A DNA stretch of 64,000 nucleotides from Pedobacter sp. PACM 27299 (GCF_001412655.1 NZ_CP012996.1:2108001-2172000), one strand, 5' to 3'. Positions 18,680 to 28,635 are shown, counted from the stretch's first letter. Translations and numbers: made by a program. Notes: generated from the letters alone by a model not told the origin.

Positions 18680-19609
18680 ATGCACATCAATATCACAGAT
18701 AGTGAAAAAGGGAACAATAAAGGGAGCAGCGCACAGCTAGTACATTACCTGGATAAGGAGAATAGGGTGAATGAGGATGCGAAGCTTGAGTTCTGGTTTA
18801 ATGGCAGCAGGGCAGACGTACCATCTTATGAGGTGAAAATGAATCTGGATGGCAATATTGCTAAGTTATGTAGGGATGATGCTAAGTTCTTTTTGATCAA
18901 CATTAGCCCTAGTCAAAAAGAGATTGCCCATTTGAAAACTTTATATTCTGAACAGCAGCTAGAACGGAAGTTAAAGGCATATGCAATTAAGGTGATGGAT
19001 GAATACGCCCGGAATTTTAAGCGACCTGGAATTGAAAGCCATCGGGATTTGCTTTGGTATGGGAAATTGGAGCACTACCGTTATTATGGTTTTAATGATC
19101 CCGAGGTCATTCAAGGCTTAAAAGAATTGGGGAAAGTAAAGCCTGGAGATCAATTGCACCTACAGATTATAGTCAGCCGCAAAAATATCAGCAATAAAAT
19201 TAAACTCAGTCCGATGAATAAATCCAGGGGAAGGAATTTGGAGCATTCTAAAAAGGTTGGGGAGTTCGATCGTTCTGCGTTTAAGAATTCCGGAGAAAGG
19301 GTGTTTGATCAGGCTTTTGATTTTAAACGTGGCCTGGCCGAGACTTTTGAATATGTAAATGCCCAAAAGAACGGGAGTCTGGAGATTAGACTAGCGATGG
19401 AGGGTAAATTAAGAGCTGTGGATCAACAGAAAGAGTATGGTCGGGATATGATTCAGCCAATTAAATCTTTCTTGCCTGCACCTAAGCAGCACAGTTTTTT
19501 GGATATGCTGCTGGCTAAATCAGAATACGATCCGATTTCAATGAAACCAGGAAAGAAAAAAAGAAAACTGAGAAAAGGACAGCAGCCGGAGCATGGGCAG
19601 GGCTTATAG
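18680..19609 (+). CDS. mobB: MobB-type relaxase (DUF5712 family)
   Basis: 309 residues. The N-terminus MHINITDSEKGNNKGSSAQL VHYLDKEN is typical of the Bacteroidota MobB/DUF5712 relaxases. DLLWYGKLEHYRYYGF and DQLHLQIIVSRKN carry the conserved tyrosine-rich segment and the H-x-Q...SR segment of the metal-binding region. The lysine-rich C-terminus fits DNA contact. It would nick oriT and carry the single strand to the transfer channel. It lies between bfmA (4 bases) and the coupling protein gene (21 bases), the normal Mob order. Assignment by overall pattern; catalytic tyrosine not fixed. Confidence 0.82.
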   Translation: MHINITDSEKGNNKGSSAQLVHYLDKENRVNEDAKLEFWFNGSRADVPSYEVKMNLDGNIAKLCRDDAKFFLINISPSQKEIAHLKTLYSEQQLERKLKAYAIKVMDEYARNFKRPGIESHRDLLWYGKLEHYRYYGFNDPEVIQGLKELGKVKPGDQLHLQIIVSRKNISNKIKLSPMNKSRGRNLEHSKKVGEFDRSAFKNSGERVFDQAFDFKRGLAETFEYVNAQKNGSLEIRLAMEGKLRAVDQQKEYGRDMIQPIKSFLPAPKQHSFLDMLLAKSEYDPISMKPGKKKRKLRKGQQPEHGQGL

Positions 19610-19630
19610 TAATAATTTAAATGTCAAGAC

Positions 19631-21619
19631 ATGAATACTGGAGAAGATTTGCAGTCACTACGAAAGATCATTGATTTTACCAGGCTGATCAGTCTGTTTA
19701 TTTTGTCCATCCATTTTTACCTCTGCTGTTATTTGGTATTCCGACATTGGGGTTGGACGGCGGAGATCAGTGATCGTATCATTTCCGCTATCGCTAAAAC
19801 CGGTTTATTTAGTAGTATATTAAAGCCAAAATTGGTCAGTTTATTATTACTTGTGGTTTCTTTGTTCGGGATCAAAGGGAAAAAGCAGGAGAAGATCCAG
19901 ATAGCTGCAATTGTGGTTTATCTATTGGCAGGTGGAGTCTTTTATTTTAGCAGTATACTTTGCTTTTATTTAAATATTGGTGCAGAGCTGGTCACAGTAT
20001 TATATATTAGTTTAACCACTGGTGGTTATTTGCTGATCCTTGCCGGTGGAGCCAAGCTCAGTAGGGTCATTAAGGATAAGTTGCGTCCAGATATTTTCAA
20101 CCTGGAAAATGAAACTTTTCCTCAAGAAGAACGGCTTCTGGAGAATGAGTATTCAGTTAACCTTCCTGCAAAATACCGTTTGAGAGCCAAAATCAGAGAC
20201 AGCTGGATTAATGTGATCAATCCTTTTAGGGGACTGCTGGTATCGGGTAGTCCTGGTGCGGGTAAGTCTTACTTTGTAATCCGTCACGTTATCGATCAGC
20301 ATTTGAAAAAGGCTTTTTCTATGTTTATATACGATTTCAAGTTTGATGATCTCTCCAAGATTGCTTACAACAAGCTATTAAAGTATCAGCATCATTATAA
20401 AATAAAACCCAAATTTTATGTGATTAATTTTGATGATTTGAACCGTAGTCATCGTTGCAATCCCTTAGATCCTGAGGCGATGGAAGATATTACGGATGCT
20501 ACTGAGGCGAGTAGGACTATTATGATGGGGCTAAACCGGGAATGGATTAAAAAACAGGGTGATTTTTTTGTCGAGAGTCCAATTAATTTTTTAACGGCAA
20601 TCATTTGGTATTTGCGTAAATATGAAAATGGCAAGTATTGTACCTTGCCGCATGTGATTGAGCTGATGCAGGTGGATTATGATCGGCTTTTTGCGGTGTT
20701 GTTGCAGCAAGAGGAAATCAAGGTACTGGTGAATCCTTTTATTTCTGCCTGGCAGAATAAGGCGATGGCGCAACTAGAGGGGCAGATTGCTTCTGCTAAA
20801 ATAGGCGTGGCTAGATTGTGCTCACCCCAATTGTATTATGTGCTCAGTGGGAATGATTTTACCTTGGATGTAAATAATCCGGATGAGCCTAAGGTGATTT
20901 GTATGGGTAATAATCCACAAAAGCTGCAAATTTATGGAGCGGTGCTTTCGCTTTATGTTTCCAGAATGATCAAACTGGTGAACCGTAAGGGTCAACTTAA
21001 AAGTAGTTTGGTGTTTGATGAGTTTCCGACAATTTATTTCAACAACATGGATAGTTTGATTGCTACCGCTAGAAGTAATCAAGTGGCGACCACTTTGGCG
21101 GTACAAGATTTTAGTCAATTGAGAAAGGATTATGGAGCTGAACAGGCTGATGTAATTGTGGGGATTGTAGGTAATATCATCAGTGGACAGGTAACTGGTG
21201 ATACGGCGAAACAACTGAGCGAATCCTTTGGGAAGATCATGCAGGATAGAGAGAGTAGGAGCATCAACAGTGCGGATGTTTCGATCTCCAGGTCTACTCA
21301 ATTGGATTTTGCGGTACCGGCAGCGAAGATCTCATCTCTTTCATCAGGTGAGTTTGTGGGGATGGTGGCTGATAATCCAGATCAGAAGATTAAGCTGAAG
21401 ATGTTTCATGCGGAAATTCAGAATGATCATAGTGGGATTGCCGGCGAGGAGGCGTCTTATAGACCAATTCCAATTGTAGAAATGGTTAGTGCTTTGGATA
21501 TCAAAGAGAATTATGAAAAGATCAAAAGGGATATTGAGGAGCTAGTTGCAGATCGGTTGGTGGGGTTGGAGCCTGGAGGTGATACTATGGGAGAACAGGA
21601 GCAATCTGCTTCGTTATAA
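19631..21619 (+). CDS. mobC: MobC/TraG-type conjugative coupling ATPase (VirD4 family)
   Basis: 662 residues. Several hydrophobic helices lie in residues 18-140 and anchor the protein in the inner membrane. The cytoplasmic part holds the Walker A GSPGAGKS (206-213), a Walker B in SSLVFDEFPTIYF, and the TraG-like segment TLAVQDFSQLRKDYG. VirD4-type coupling proteins dock the relaxosome at the type IV channel and pump DNA. It is the last gene of the mob operon; the tra operon it serves lies over 20 kb to the right. Length and motif order are complete. Confidence 0.9.
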   Translation: MNTGEDLQSLRKIIDFTRLISLFILSIHFYLCCYLVFRHWGWTAEISDRIISAIAKTGLFSSILKPKLVSLLLLVVSLFGIKGKKQEKIQIAAIVVYLLAGGVFYFSSILCFYLNIGAELVTVLYISLTTGGYLLILAGGAKLSRVIKDKLRPDIFNLENETFPQEERLLENEYSVNLPAKYRLRAKIRDSWINVINPFRGLLVSGSPGAGKSYFVIRHVIDQHLKKAFSMFIYDFKFDDLSKIAYNKLLKYQHHYKIKPKFYVINFDDLNRSHRCNPLDPEAMEDITDATEASRTIMMGLNREWIKKQGDFFVESPINFLTAIIWYLRKYENGKYCTLPHVIELMQVDYDRLFAVLLQQEEIKVLVNPFISAWQNKAMAQLEGQIASAKIGVARLCSPQLYYVLSGNDFTLDVNNPDEPKVICMGNNPQKLQIYGAVLSLYVSRMIKLVNRKGQLKSSLVFDEFPTIYFNNMDSLIATARSNQVATTLAVQDFSQLRKDYGAEQADVIVGIVGNIISGQVTGDTAKQLSESFGKIMQDRESRSINSADVSISRSTQLDFAVPAAKISSLSSGEFVGMVADNPDQKIKLKMFHAEIQNDHSGIAGEEASYRPIPIVEMVSALDIKENYEKIKRDIEELVADRLVGLEPGGDTMGEQEQSASL

Positions 21620-21720
21620 ATTATGAACTGGCTTTGTTGGCAGATTCAGTATTTGATATTCATTGTAAATAAAACGGTTCGCTATCTCTAGCAGGTTTTT
21701 TGAAAAAGCCGAAGAATGAT

Positions 21721-22029
21721 CTAGGATAGGTAAACACTTTTTATGATCTCGATTTCTAGTTTTTTAAATGCAGGTTCCATATTTATAGGAATTCCTGTAA
21801 ACATGAAATAAGTTAATAGCATTGCAGTTGCTTGATTTATTGCTTTTCTATTGAGCAATGATGGGTTCTTATCTCCATATTTTGCAAATAAATCACTATA
21901 GGAATCACATACTTTTTTGTGAAGCTCTTTTGAAATATATCCCATTATATTTCTATAATTATATGCATTTGATAATGCAGTAATAAACTCCCCATAATCT
22001 TTCAATAAATCTAAATCTTGCGTCTTCAT
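21721..22029 (-). CDS. Hypothetical protein, 102 residues
   Basis: All-helical small protein starting at ATG 22029 (LKDYGEFITALSNAYNYRNI, ISKELHKKVCDSYSDLFAKYG). No signal peptide or motif. It is followed on the same strand by nothing and preceded 40 bases away by another minus-strand small gene, so the two may be cotranscribed. Family not recognised. AT-rich composition is similar to the cargo to the right. Confidence 0.55.
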   Translation of the reverse strand: MKTQDLDLLKDYGEFITALSNAYNYRNIMGYISKELHKKVCDSYSDLFAKYGDKNPSLLNRKAINQATAMLLTYFMFTGIPINMEPAFKKLEIEIIKSVYLS

Positions 22030-22068
22030 AAATTAAGGCATAATTTCTATTCTAGGTTTTCGATATCT

Positions 22069-22467
22069 CTATGGTCTTTGGTGAATTCCTTGGTCATTTA
22101 AATGATATTTTTTTTTGTTAGTGCAATTTACTGAAAATAAGTTAATTATATTCTTTTTTTTGATATGCTTATTAATGGTTTGTGCTGCTTTACTTATTGA
22201 TTTGGACTGGTTATGAACCGGTATAGAGAGGGAATCATGCGTTATTATAATCTGTATGTTTTTGTGAAATGACGAACCACTTTGTGCAACCGCATAATTT
22301 CTATTGGTTAAAAAATCAATTAACGGCACGAAGGTCGCCTGACGATAGTCATCTGGGGTTGCTTCGCCAAAGTTGTATCCAAAAAATGGGTATCCCCTTG
22401 GGAGCCTCCGCATTTTTTGGATCTCCACTTTGCCCTTGATGTCTACGTCAGACGAATGAGGCACCAT
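22069..22467 (-). CDS. Hypothetical protein, 132 residues
   Basis: Start taken at ATG 22467; a TTG seven codons upstream is possible. It is divergent from the RadC-like gene with only 30 bases between the starts. The sequence has a plausible soluble domain (LPRGYPFFGYNFGEATPDDY, then FVPLIDFLTNRNYAV) and a basic C-terminal end. No family recognised. The last 20 residues look unconstrained, so the true end or even the gene is less certain than its neighbours. Confidence 0.4.
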   Translation of the reverse strand: MVPHSSDVDIKGKVEIQKMRRLPRGYPFFGYNFGEATPDDYRQATFVPLIDFLTNRNYAVAQSGSSFHKNIQIIITHDSLSIPVHNQSKSISKAAQTINKHIKKKNIINLFSVNCTNKKKYHLNDQGIHQRP

Positions 22468-22497
22468 AATTATTTTTTTAATTAACAATTAGAAATT

Positions 22498-22971
22498 ATG
22501 GAAACCCTGCAAATTCAAAATGACTTACTAAACATTTCCGAAATCAAAATCAGTTACCAGCCAAAATTCAAAGCGAGTGAAAGACCTCAGATCAGTTGTT
22601 CTAAGCAGGGATATGAAATCATGAAAGCATATTGGAATGTTGATACTATTGCTTTTCAAGAAGAATTTAAGATTTTATTATTAAACCGGAATAACCGCCT
22701 GTTAGGTGTTTATCATGTTGGGACAGGAGGGATGTCAGGGGTTGTTGTTGATGCAAAGCTAGTTTTTTGTGCGGCTTTGAAGGCGGCTGCAAGCTCTATT
22801 ATGTTGTTTCATAACCATCCGTCAGGGAATTTAAAACCAAGTACAGCTGACATTCAGATCACAAATCGGTTAGTTCAGATTGGAAAATTTATGGATATGC
22901 CTATTTTGGATCATATTATTATAACTCCTGATGATGGTTATTATTCCTTTGCAGATGAGGGGTTGATTTAA
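22498..22971 (+). CDS. radC: RadC-like JAB/JAMM domain protein
   Basis: 157 residues, shorter than chromosomal RadC because the helix-hairpin-helix N-terminus is absent. The JAMM zinc motif is complete: E56 and HNHPSGNLKPSTAD with H105, H107, S109 and D118. GVVVDAKLVFCAALKAAASS is the usual helix before it. Short RadC-like genes are standard passengers of Bacteroidota conjugative transposons, where the role is unclear (an anti-restriction or DNA-maintenance role has been suggested). It is divergent from a small unknown gene. Confidence 0.88.
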   Translation: METLQIQNDLLNISEIKISYQPKFKASERPQISCSKQGYEIMKAYWNVDTIAFQEEFKILLLNRNNRLLGVYHVGTGGMSGVVVDAKLVFCAALKAAASSIMLFHNHPSGNLKPSTADIQITNRLVQIGKFMDMPILDHIIITPDDGYYSFADEGLI

Positions 22972-23523
22972 GTATGTATTGTGGATTTTGAAATGTAAAA
23001 TACCATTTTATAGATGATTATGTTTTTCCTTAAAGAGCTTCTTGTACAAGAATTTTATCATGCAATTTTAATGGTTCGATTTCGGCGCCGACACAGTATG
23101 ATAGTAAAAGGCTGTTATATAACTTTGTCGGATACTCTATTCATTATTGGCCTTTCGAGAGCAATAATGAGGGAAAACAAGAGGTTCGTTGAATGATGTT
23201 GGCATATACAAATCGTTTTTTGTGTCCGTCAACGCATCTGTAATAAATACCTGCTATGCCCTTACAGAAGGTATAATCCTGAACATCCGTGGTAAAAATG
23301 ATTTGACCCGATAACTGGTTGAAGTTTAGGTTTTTTTAAAAATATAAAAGTGAATGAACATGCCAGATTTTACTTAATTATTTATATAATGGCATATTTT
23401 ATATAAAATCTATAAACTTAAATAATTGAATGTGGAAAAGTTAACGTCATTAAATGAGGCTTTTGAATAATTCTAAATTATCTTGTATTATAGTTCCTTT
23501 TTTTAACCTCTTATTTTTTATCA
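22972..23523. other. Intergenic region upstream of the Argonaute operon
   Basis: AT-rich, no gene recognised. An 8-base inverted repeat CATTATTG / CAATAATG (23142-23169) is present. The last 200 bases probably carry the operon promoter, but I see no exact TAnnTTTG box. Confidence 0.4.
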
Positions 23524-25257
23524 TTGGCAATATCATTATCTGAATTCGTTAAATTTTACCCCTTAAGAGCAAGTAGGCTGATATGGTTGTTTGGAGCTGG
23601 TAGTTCGGTGTCAGCGGGAGTTCCCTCGGCATACGATCTCACATGGGATTTTAAAAGAAGAATATATTGTGCTGAGCAGGCATATCCTTTGAATTTGTTT
23701 AGTAATCTTACCGATTCCGGGATCAGGGAACAAATACAAAATTTTTTCGATGCACAGGGAAACTGTCCTCCTTTTGATAGTTCGGAAGAATATTCTTACT
23801 ATTTTGAACGAGCATTTTCATCAGCAAGAGATCGAAGTGAGTATATCGCAAAGCAAACTTCTGGCATGCAATTAACTTATGGGCATAAGGTGATGGGTAT
23901 ATTAATGAAACATGGGCATCTCAATTTAGTCTTCACTACAAATTTTGATAAGGCTTTTGAGAATATTGCAAGTTCTCAGTTTCAAAAACTTGAAAGTTGG
24001 TACGCCGCAGATTTAGATAGTGGTGACAACGGTATGAAGTTTTTTCAGACTGGTAAGCGACCATTGATTGTTAAACTTCATGGCGATTATTTTTCAGATA
24101 AAATAAAAAACACTACAGACGAACTTCAAAACCAAGATAAGAAGTTAAGAGATATACTATCTATTTCATTAGACACAAATGGACTTTGTCTAATGGGTTA
24201 TAGCGGGAGAGATAAATCAATAATGGACGTACTACATGAGTCTGTTAAAAAATCCAATTCATTTTCAAACGGATTATTTTGGTTTACAAGATCAGGAAGT
24301 ACGCCATTACAAGAGGTTGTGGACTTAATTGAAGCAGCAAAAACAAATGGGAAGCAAGCTGAAATTGTAGAAATAGAAACTTTTGACACTGCATGGGCTG
24401 ATCTTATAAAAGGTTTTGATAATATACCCCAGAATGATTTTGAAAATCTAAATAAACATTACCATAGAATAAGCAACCAACCTTTGCCAGATGTAGGGAG
24501 AAAATATCCACTATTAAGATTAAATGCAATTCCAATTTTAAAATATCCTGCAACTGCACGGTTATATAAATGCGACGGAGGTAACACTAAAGATATTAAG
24601 GAGCATATTACTAAAAGTGGTACTCAAATTTTGGCAATAAGAAAACAACCTGGAATTGTTGGATTTGGACCTGATGAAGATTTCAAAAAAGCTTTCGAGG
24701 ACTATGGTGATTACCGCACTGATATATTTCAGATAACTGAAAAGGATCTCATGTATGAAGATTCTGCAATGAAAGGATTGATTACAGCATCACTACTGAG
24801 GGCTCTTGTTGACGGTAAACCTTTAAGGTCGTCTAAGAGAAGAGAAAGGCACCTTCTATTTCCTGACCCAAAAAAGTTATCAGACCCAATCTTCAATTCC
24901 CTCAAAAGAGTCCTAACAACCATTTCGGGCGTGGTGCCAAGAACACGGTTAACATGGGTTGTTGCTCTTGAAATAAACATCCAATATGTTTTATCAAAAC
25001 CTCTACTGGTATTAACCCCGACAATAATCGCATCAAAAGCATCAGATAGAGCTGAAAGTAAACTCGTATCCCCATTTATTAAGGAGTTTACGGCACGATG
25101 GTATAACCAGAAATATGACGCAATACTGAATAGCTGGTTAGATGTTCTGTTCGATTCTAATAAAGAAATTATAGTAACTGCATATCAACGACCCATTGGA
25201 GGAATTAATGCATCTTTTACACTTTCACGAACCACAGCATTTACCAAGACAAATTAA
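23524..25257 (+). CDS. SIR2-APAZ effector subunit of a short Argonaute (SPARSA-type) system
   Basis: 577 residues from TTG 23524, the only sensible start before the SIR2 motif. Residues 15-300 are SIR2-like: GAGSSVSAGVPSAYDL (G24-S28), TTNFD (138-142), KLHGDY (H186) and MGYSGRD (224-230), the NAD-binding and catalytic set. Residues ~310-577 correspond to an APAZ domain, the part that binds the short Argonaute. In characterised SPARSA systems guide-directed recognition of invading plasmid or phage nucleic acid activates SIR2, which depletes NAD and kills or arrests the cell. Four bases separate it from the Argonaute gene, which settles the identification. Confidence 0.88.
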   Translation: MAISLSEFVKFYPLRASRLIWLFGAGSSVSAGVPSAYDLTWDFKRRIYCAEQAYPLNLFSNLTDSGIREQIQNFFDAQGNCPPFDSSEEYSYYFERAFSSARDRSEYIAKQTSGMQLTYGHKVMGILMKHGHLNLVFTTNFDKAFENIASSQFQKLESWYAADLDSGDNGMKFFQTGKRPLIVKLHGDYFSDKIKNTTDELQNQDKKLRDILSISLDTNGLCLMGYSGRDKSIMDVLHESVKKSNSFSNGLFWFTRSGSTPLQEVVDLIEAAKTNGKQAEIVEIETFDTAWADLIKGFDNIPQNDFENLNKHYHRISNQPLPDVGRKYPLLRLNAIPILKYPATARLYKCDGGNTKDIKEHITKSGTQILAIRKQPGIVGFGPDEDFKKAFEDYGDYRTDIFQITEKDLMYEDSAMKGLITASLLRALVDGKPLRSSKRRERHLLFPDPKKLSDPIFNSLKRVLTTISGVVPRTRLTWVVALEINIQYVLSKPLLVLTPTIIASKASDRAESKLVSPFIKEFTARWYNQKYDAILNSWLDVLFDSNKEIIVTAYQRPIGGINASFTLSRTTAFTKTN

Positions 25258-25261
25258 ATAA

Positions 25262-26662
25262 ATGGAATTCCCAGCATATCAAGTCATACCTGAACCTAAG
25301 CTTACATTTGAGGCTTTATCGAATGCCCAAGACATTCATCCTTTGAGGGGATTAAAAGCTTTTAATCCATATTCAAGCAAACTAAATCCAATAGAAAAGA
25401 TAAGAATTGCTGCCATTTATCCCCAAGGCTCTTACCAAATACTTGAAAATCTTGTGCGTGAACTTCACTCAGTACACGTTCCAAAAGAAAGGGCTAACTA
25501 TTTAGAGGAATTTACTGGTATCGAAAATATATTCAAGACAAAGGTTGAATTAGTTCAGGAAAATCTTTCAATATCTTTGCAAACCGAAAATCTTTTCAAA
25601 GATGGTATTGAACCGTATATTACATTAAGTGAAGCTATAAGTGGTGCCATTAGAGAGATGGCTAAACGAGTTTTAGATTATGATGTCTTAATGGTTTATC
25701 TGCCAGACTACTGGTCTCCCGGATTTGAAGACCTCAATACAGGTTTTGATTTACACGACTTCATAAAAGCCACAACGGCCATGCAGAATATTGCCAGTCA
25801 GGTTTTAAGAGAAAGTAGCGCAATCAAATATAAATGCAGATGCAGTGTCATGTGGAGATTGTCGATAGCATTATATGTTAAAGCTGGCGGTATTCCTTGG
25901 AAATTATCTTCATTAGATCAAAATTCTGCGTTTATCGGATTAAGTTATGCAACGAGACTAAACACAAATACGAATCAATTTGATTTTACAACATGTTGTA
26001 GTCAAGTATTTGACGCCGATGGAACCGGTTTGGAGTTTGTAGCATATGATGCATCCGAAATTGAGACTAGAATTGGAGATAATCCATTTTTATCAAGGGC
26101 AGAAATGAGAAAGCTAATGTCCAGAAGTTTAGAGCTTTACCAGCGCAAACATGCAGGTAGAAGACCTGAAAGGCTTATTGTACATAAAACAACCCATTTT
26201 ACAAAAAGTGAAATCGATGGAGCCTTTGATGCAATTCCTGGCAATATAAATCTCGAACTTCTACAGATTGTTCAAAATAGTAATTGGAGAGGAGTTAATT
26301 ATATTGATAAAGCTGGAACTAAAGGAGCGGATAACTTCCCATTAAATCGTGGATCATACTTTCAAATTGGCCCCCAAGAAGTCTTATTATGGACTCAGGG
26401 TAATGTTGTTCTAAACAATAAGAATTTCTTTAAAGAAGGTAAAAATATTCCAGCACCAATTTTGATTAGGCGATTCGCAGGTGACGGTGGTTGGGACCGA
26501 AACTGTCAAGCAATACTTGGGCTGACAAAAATGAATTGGAATCATGATGCATTGTATGACCGTTTGCCAGTAACGCTTGGGTACGCTCAATCTTTAGCGA
26601 CTACGATTAAAAGAATGAATAAATTAATAAACAAACCATACGAGTTTAGATATTTTATGTAA
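25262..26662 (+). CDS. Short prokaryotic Argonaute (MID-PIWI), catalytically inactive
   Basis: 466 residues, the normal size for short pAgo lacking N and PAZ domains. Landmarks: LSIALYVKAGGIPWKL (201-214) in the MID/PIWI junction, FIGLSYATR (224-232), where the first catalytic Asp of active PIWI domains is replaced by S228, and RPERLIVHKTTHFTKSEIDG (301-320). Loss of the DEDX site means it binds guide and target but does not cut, as known for this clade. It forms a heterodimer with the SIR2-APAZ protein. Its stop TAA overlaps the ATG of the following HNH gene by one base (TAATG), indicating translational coupling. Confidence 0.88.
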   Translation: MEFPAYQVIPEPKLTFEALSNAQDIHPLRGLKAFNPYSSKLNPIEKIRIAAIYPQGSYQILENLVRELHSVHVPKERANYLEEFTGIENIFKTKVELVQENLSISLQTENLFKDGIEPYITLSEAISGAIREMAKRVLDYDVLMVYLPDYWSPGFEDLNTGFDLHDFIKATTAMQNIASQVLRESSAIKYKCRCSVMWRLSIALYVKAGGIPWKLSSLDQNSAFIGLSYATRLNTNTNQFDFTTCCSQVFDADGTGLEFVAYDASEIETRIGDNPFLSRAEMRKLMSRSLELYQRKHAGRRPERLIVHKTTHFTKSEIDGAFDAIPGNINLELLQIVQNSNWRGVNYIDKAGTKGADNFPLNRGSYFQIGPQEVLLWTQGNVVLNNKNFFKEGKNIPAPILIRRFAGDGGWDRNCQAILGLTKMNWNHDALYDRLPVTLGYAQSLATTIKRMNKLINKPYEFRYFM

Positions 26663-27261
26663 TGGGTTACAACTGCAATAAATGCGGGAGCGGTAAATTA
26701 AAAATTGATGGAACATATCCCTATCATGATATTTATGAATGTCTGGATTGTAATTATTTGGGGCACACTCGTATAGAAGATTGTTGTCGTAGGCCATTTC
26801 TTGTTGTCGCCATTGTCCATTATGACCACGACAGATATGCGCTGTATCATCAATGTTTAAATTGTGGTGGTGCCGAAAAAACAAAGCATTTAAAAACAAA
26901 AGAATACGGGAGTCAAATTCGGGGCGATTTCAATCAAGACAGGTTTGAAGAATGGAAAGTGGGAAAAAGTGAAGAAAGTAATATGATCTATGGAAGTCTT
27001 AGACATGCTAATTATCAAAATTCCAATTCCTATAAATACCACACCTATCTTCTATCCGAGGAATGGAAGGCAAAGAGAGCTTTAGTGCTTAGCCGAGATC
27101 ATAATTTGTGCAAATTATGCAATACTGAACCGGCATTGGATATACATCATCTGACCTACGATAATCTTTACAATGAACCTTTGGAGGATTTGCAGTCCCT
27201 TTGCAGAGCATGTCATGTAAATTTGCACCGGACTGAATTTTTGAAAAAACATTCAAGATAG
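26662..27261 (+). CDS. HNH endonuclease-like protein coupled to the Argonaute operon
   Basis: 199 residues. The N-terminus carries zinc-ribbon-like cysteine pairs (C5/C8, C27/C30, C65/C68). Residues 130-190 are a classic HNH domain: LLSEEWKAKRALVLSRDHN, CKLC (C150, C153), DIHHLTY (H162, H163), then N171 and CRACHVNLH (C181, C184, H185). The ATG overlaps the Argonaute stop by one base, so it is made with the SPARSA pair. Known SPARSA systems are two-gene units; a role for the nuclease as third component or as guide/target processor is inference. It could also be an independent gene that hitchhikes. Confidence 0.8.
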   Translation: MGYNCNKCGSGKLKIDGTYPYHDIYECLDCNYLGHTRIEDCCRRPFLVVAIVHYDHDRYALYHQCLNCGGAEKTKHLKTKEYGSQIRGDFNQDRFEEWKVGKSEESNMIYGSLRHANYQNSNSYKYHTYLLSEEWKAKRALVLSRDHNLCKLCNTEPALDIHHLTYDNLYNEPLEDLQSLCRACHVNLHRTEFLKKHSR

Positions 27262-27525
27262 GCAAAGTCTCATTAGACCTGGAAAATTTAATCTATTAAA
27301 AAGGTATTTTTATAACTTGTCTCTGCTCAAAAATATGCAACAGAAATAAATAGAACTTTTACCGTGTTTTGTGATGTCTATTGAATTGTAAAAAGTACTT
27401 TTTTTCTATCGCCCGAATAACTAATCAGGCTAATAGTACAGCATGTAAATTTGGGTAGAGTTGAAAGGAGTAATATCCTCTCATATCAGTTTTGCTATTC
27501 TGCTTTAGAAAGGTACTCCAATTCA

Positions 27526-28635
27526 TCAATTAACAAATACCGTGACAGTCACCTTAAAATAATTATCTGGTTCCTTTTCATATTTCAATTCCGCTCTATC
27601 CCCATAAGTATGCAATAATCGCAACCGTATATTTTCCAGGCCAGAGTTAAATCCAGGTGGCTTCAGTCCGGTATTGATGAAGTTACGGGTGTTAATTATC
27701 AATGTGTCTTTTTGGAAACTAATTGTAATCTGGGCTGGGGCTAAAGGTTCAGTGAGGTCCCCATGCTTATATATGTTTTCTGTTAAGGTTAATAGGACCA
27801 AAGGAATGAATAGTACTGTTTCGCAACTCTCGTCATATTCTAATTTGATGTTTAGTACTTGTTTTTTTCGGATTTGCTATAAATCTATCAGGTGCCTTAC
27901 TTGCTCGAGCTCTTTTTCTAAAGGGATCATTGCGACACCCTGGTCGGTTTGAATGGCGTAGCGCATAATATTAGTCAGTAATATAATCGCTTTTGCTGCT
28001 GCCGGTTGAGTTTTATGCGTCTGACTATAAATAAAATTTAAGGTATTGAATAGGAAATGGGGGTTGATCTGGGCCTGTAAATAAGCATTTTTTGCATTAG
28101 AGAGCTCTATGGCAGTTTCTTTCTCTTTTAAAACTTGTTCCATGGCTTGCTTTTCAAGTTGAGCTTTTGCAGTTCGTTCCTTTAAGTAATTGTTCAGGAA
28201 ATAATAACCAGAGGCAAATCCGATAAAGTAAATACCTCTCCAAAGGCTGCCAAAGACGAACCAGTTGTTGATTTTTAGGTCTTCAATTTCGATTGCGGTT
28301 GTGAAATGTGCTAAGAAATAGTCTATTTGGTAGCTTGCGAATATATAAAGTAAGATCTCTATGGCTGTTAAAACGGGGGCTCTCCATATGAATTGCTTCG
28401 GTTTTCTAAACGCGAGAGGTAAAATTAATAAGGCATGGATGTAGAAAATCCCAATGTTAAGGGCATAATGGAGCGCGTAACTAAGTACATGTCCTTTTAT
28501 TCCAGTGGCCAGCCAAACGGCAAATGATTCATAAAAGATAAAAATACTCCAAGCAATTAAATGGACTTTGTAGTTAATTTGAGGACGCTTATTTGAAGTA
28601 AGTAGTTGTTTGATGTAAGTCAGGGAACCATTCAT
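27526..28635 (-). pseudogene. LytS/YpdA-type sensor histidine kinase interrupted by an in-frame amber codon
   Basis: Read through, the gene would encode 369 residues, normal for the family. Residues 25-150 hold four membrane helices; a linker coiled coil is followed by NPHFLFNTLNFIYSQ with phospho-acceptor H193, and after the break by the ATP-binding domain (PLVLLTLTENIYKHGDL N-box; SGLENIRLRLLHTYGD). The break is a single TAG (27877-27879 on the plus strand as CTA) at codon 253, between HLIDL and QIRKKQVLNI, in the same frame, most simply from CAG by C to T. Either a recent inactivation, a sequencing error or readthrough. Partner of the LytTR regulator upstream. Confidence 0.85.

Noticed and set aside
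22069..22488. Longer reading of the minus-strand small gene from TTG 22488
   Set aside because: The ATG at 22467 is the better start.
23014..23196. 60-codon ORF upstream of the SIR2 gene
   Set aside because: No family features; composition as expected by chance in AT-rich DNA.
27425..27526. 33-codon minus ORF overlapping the kinase stop (TGATG) considered as a lanthipeptide precursor
   Set aside because: No cysteine and no leader-like sequence; coupling may be accidental.
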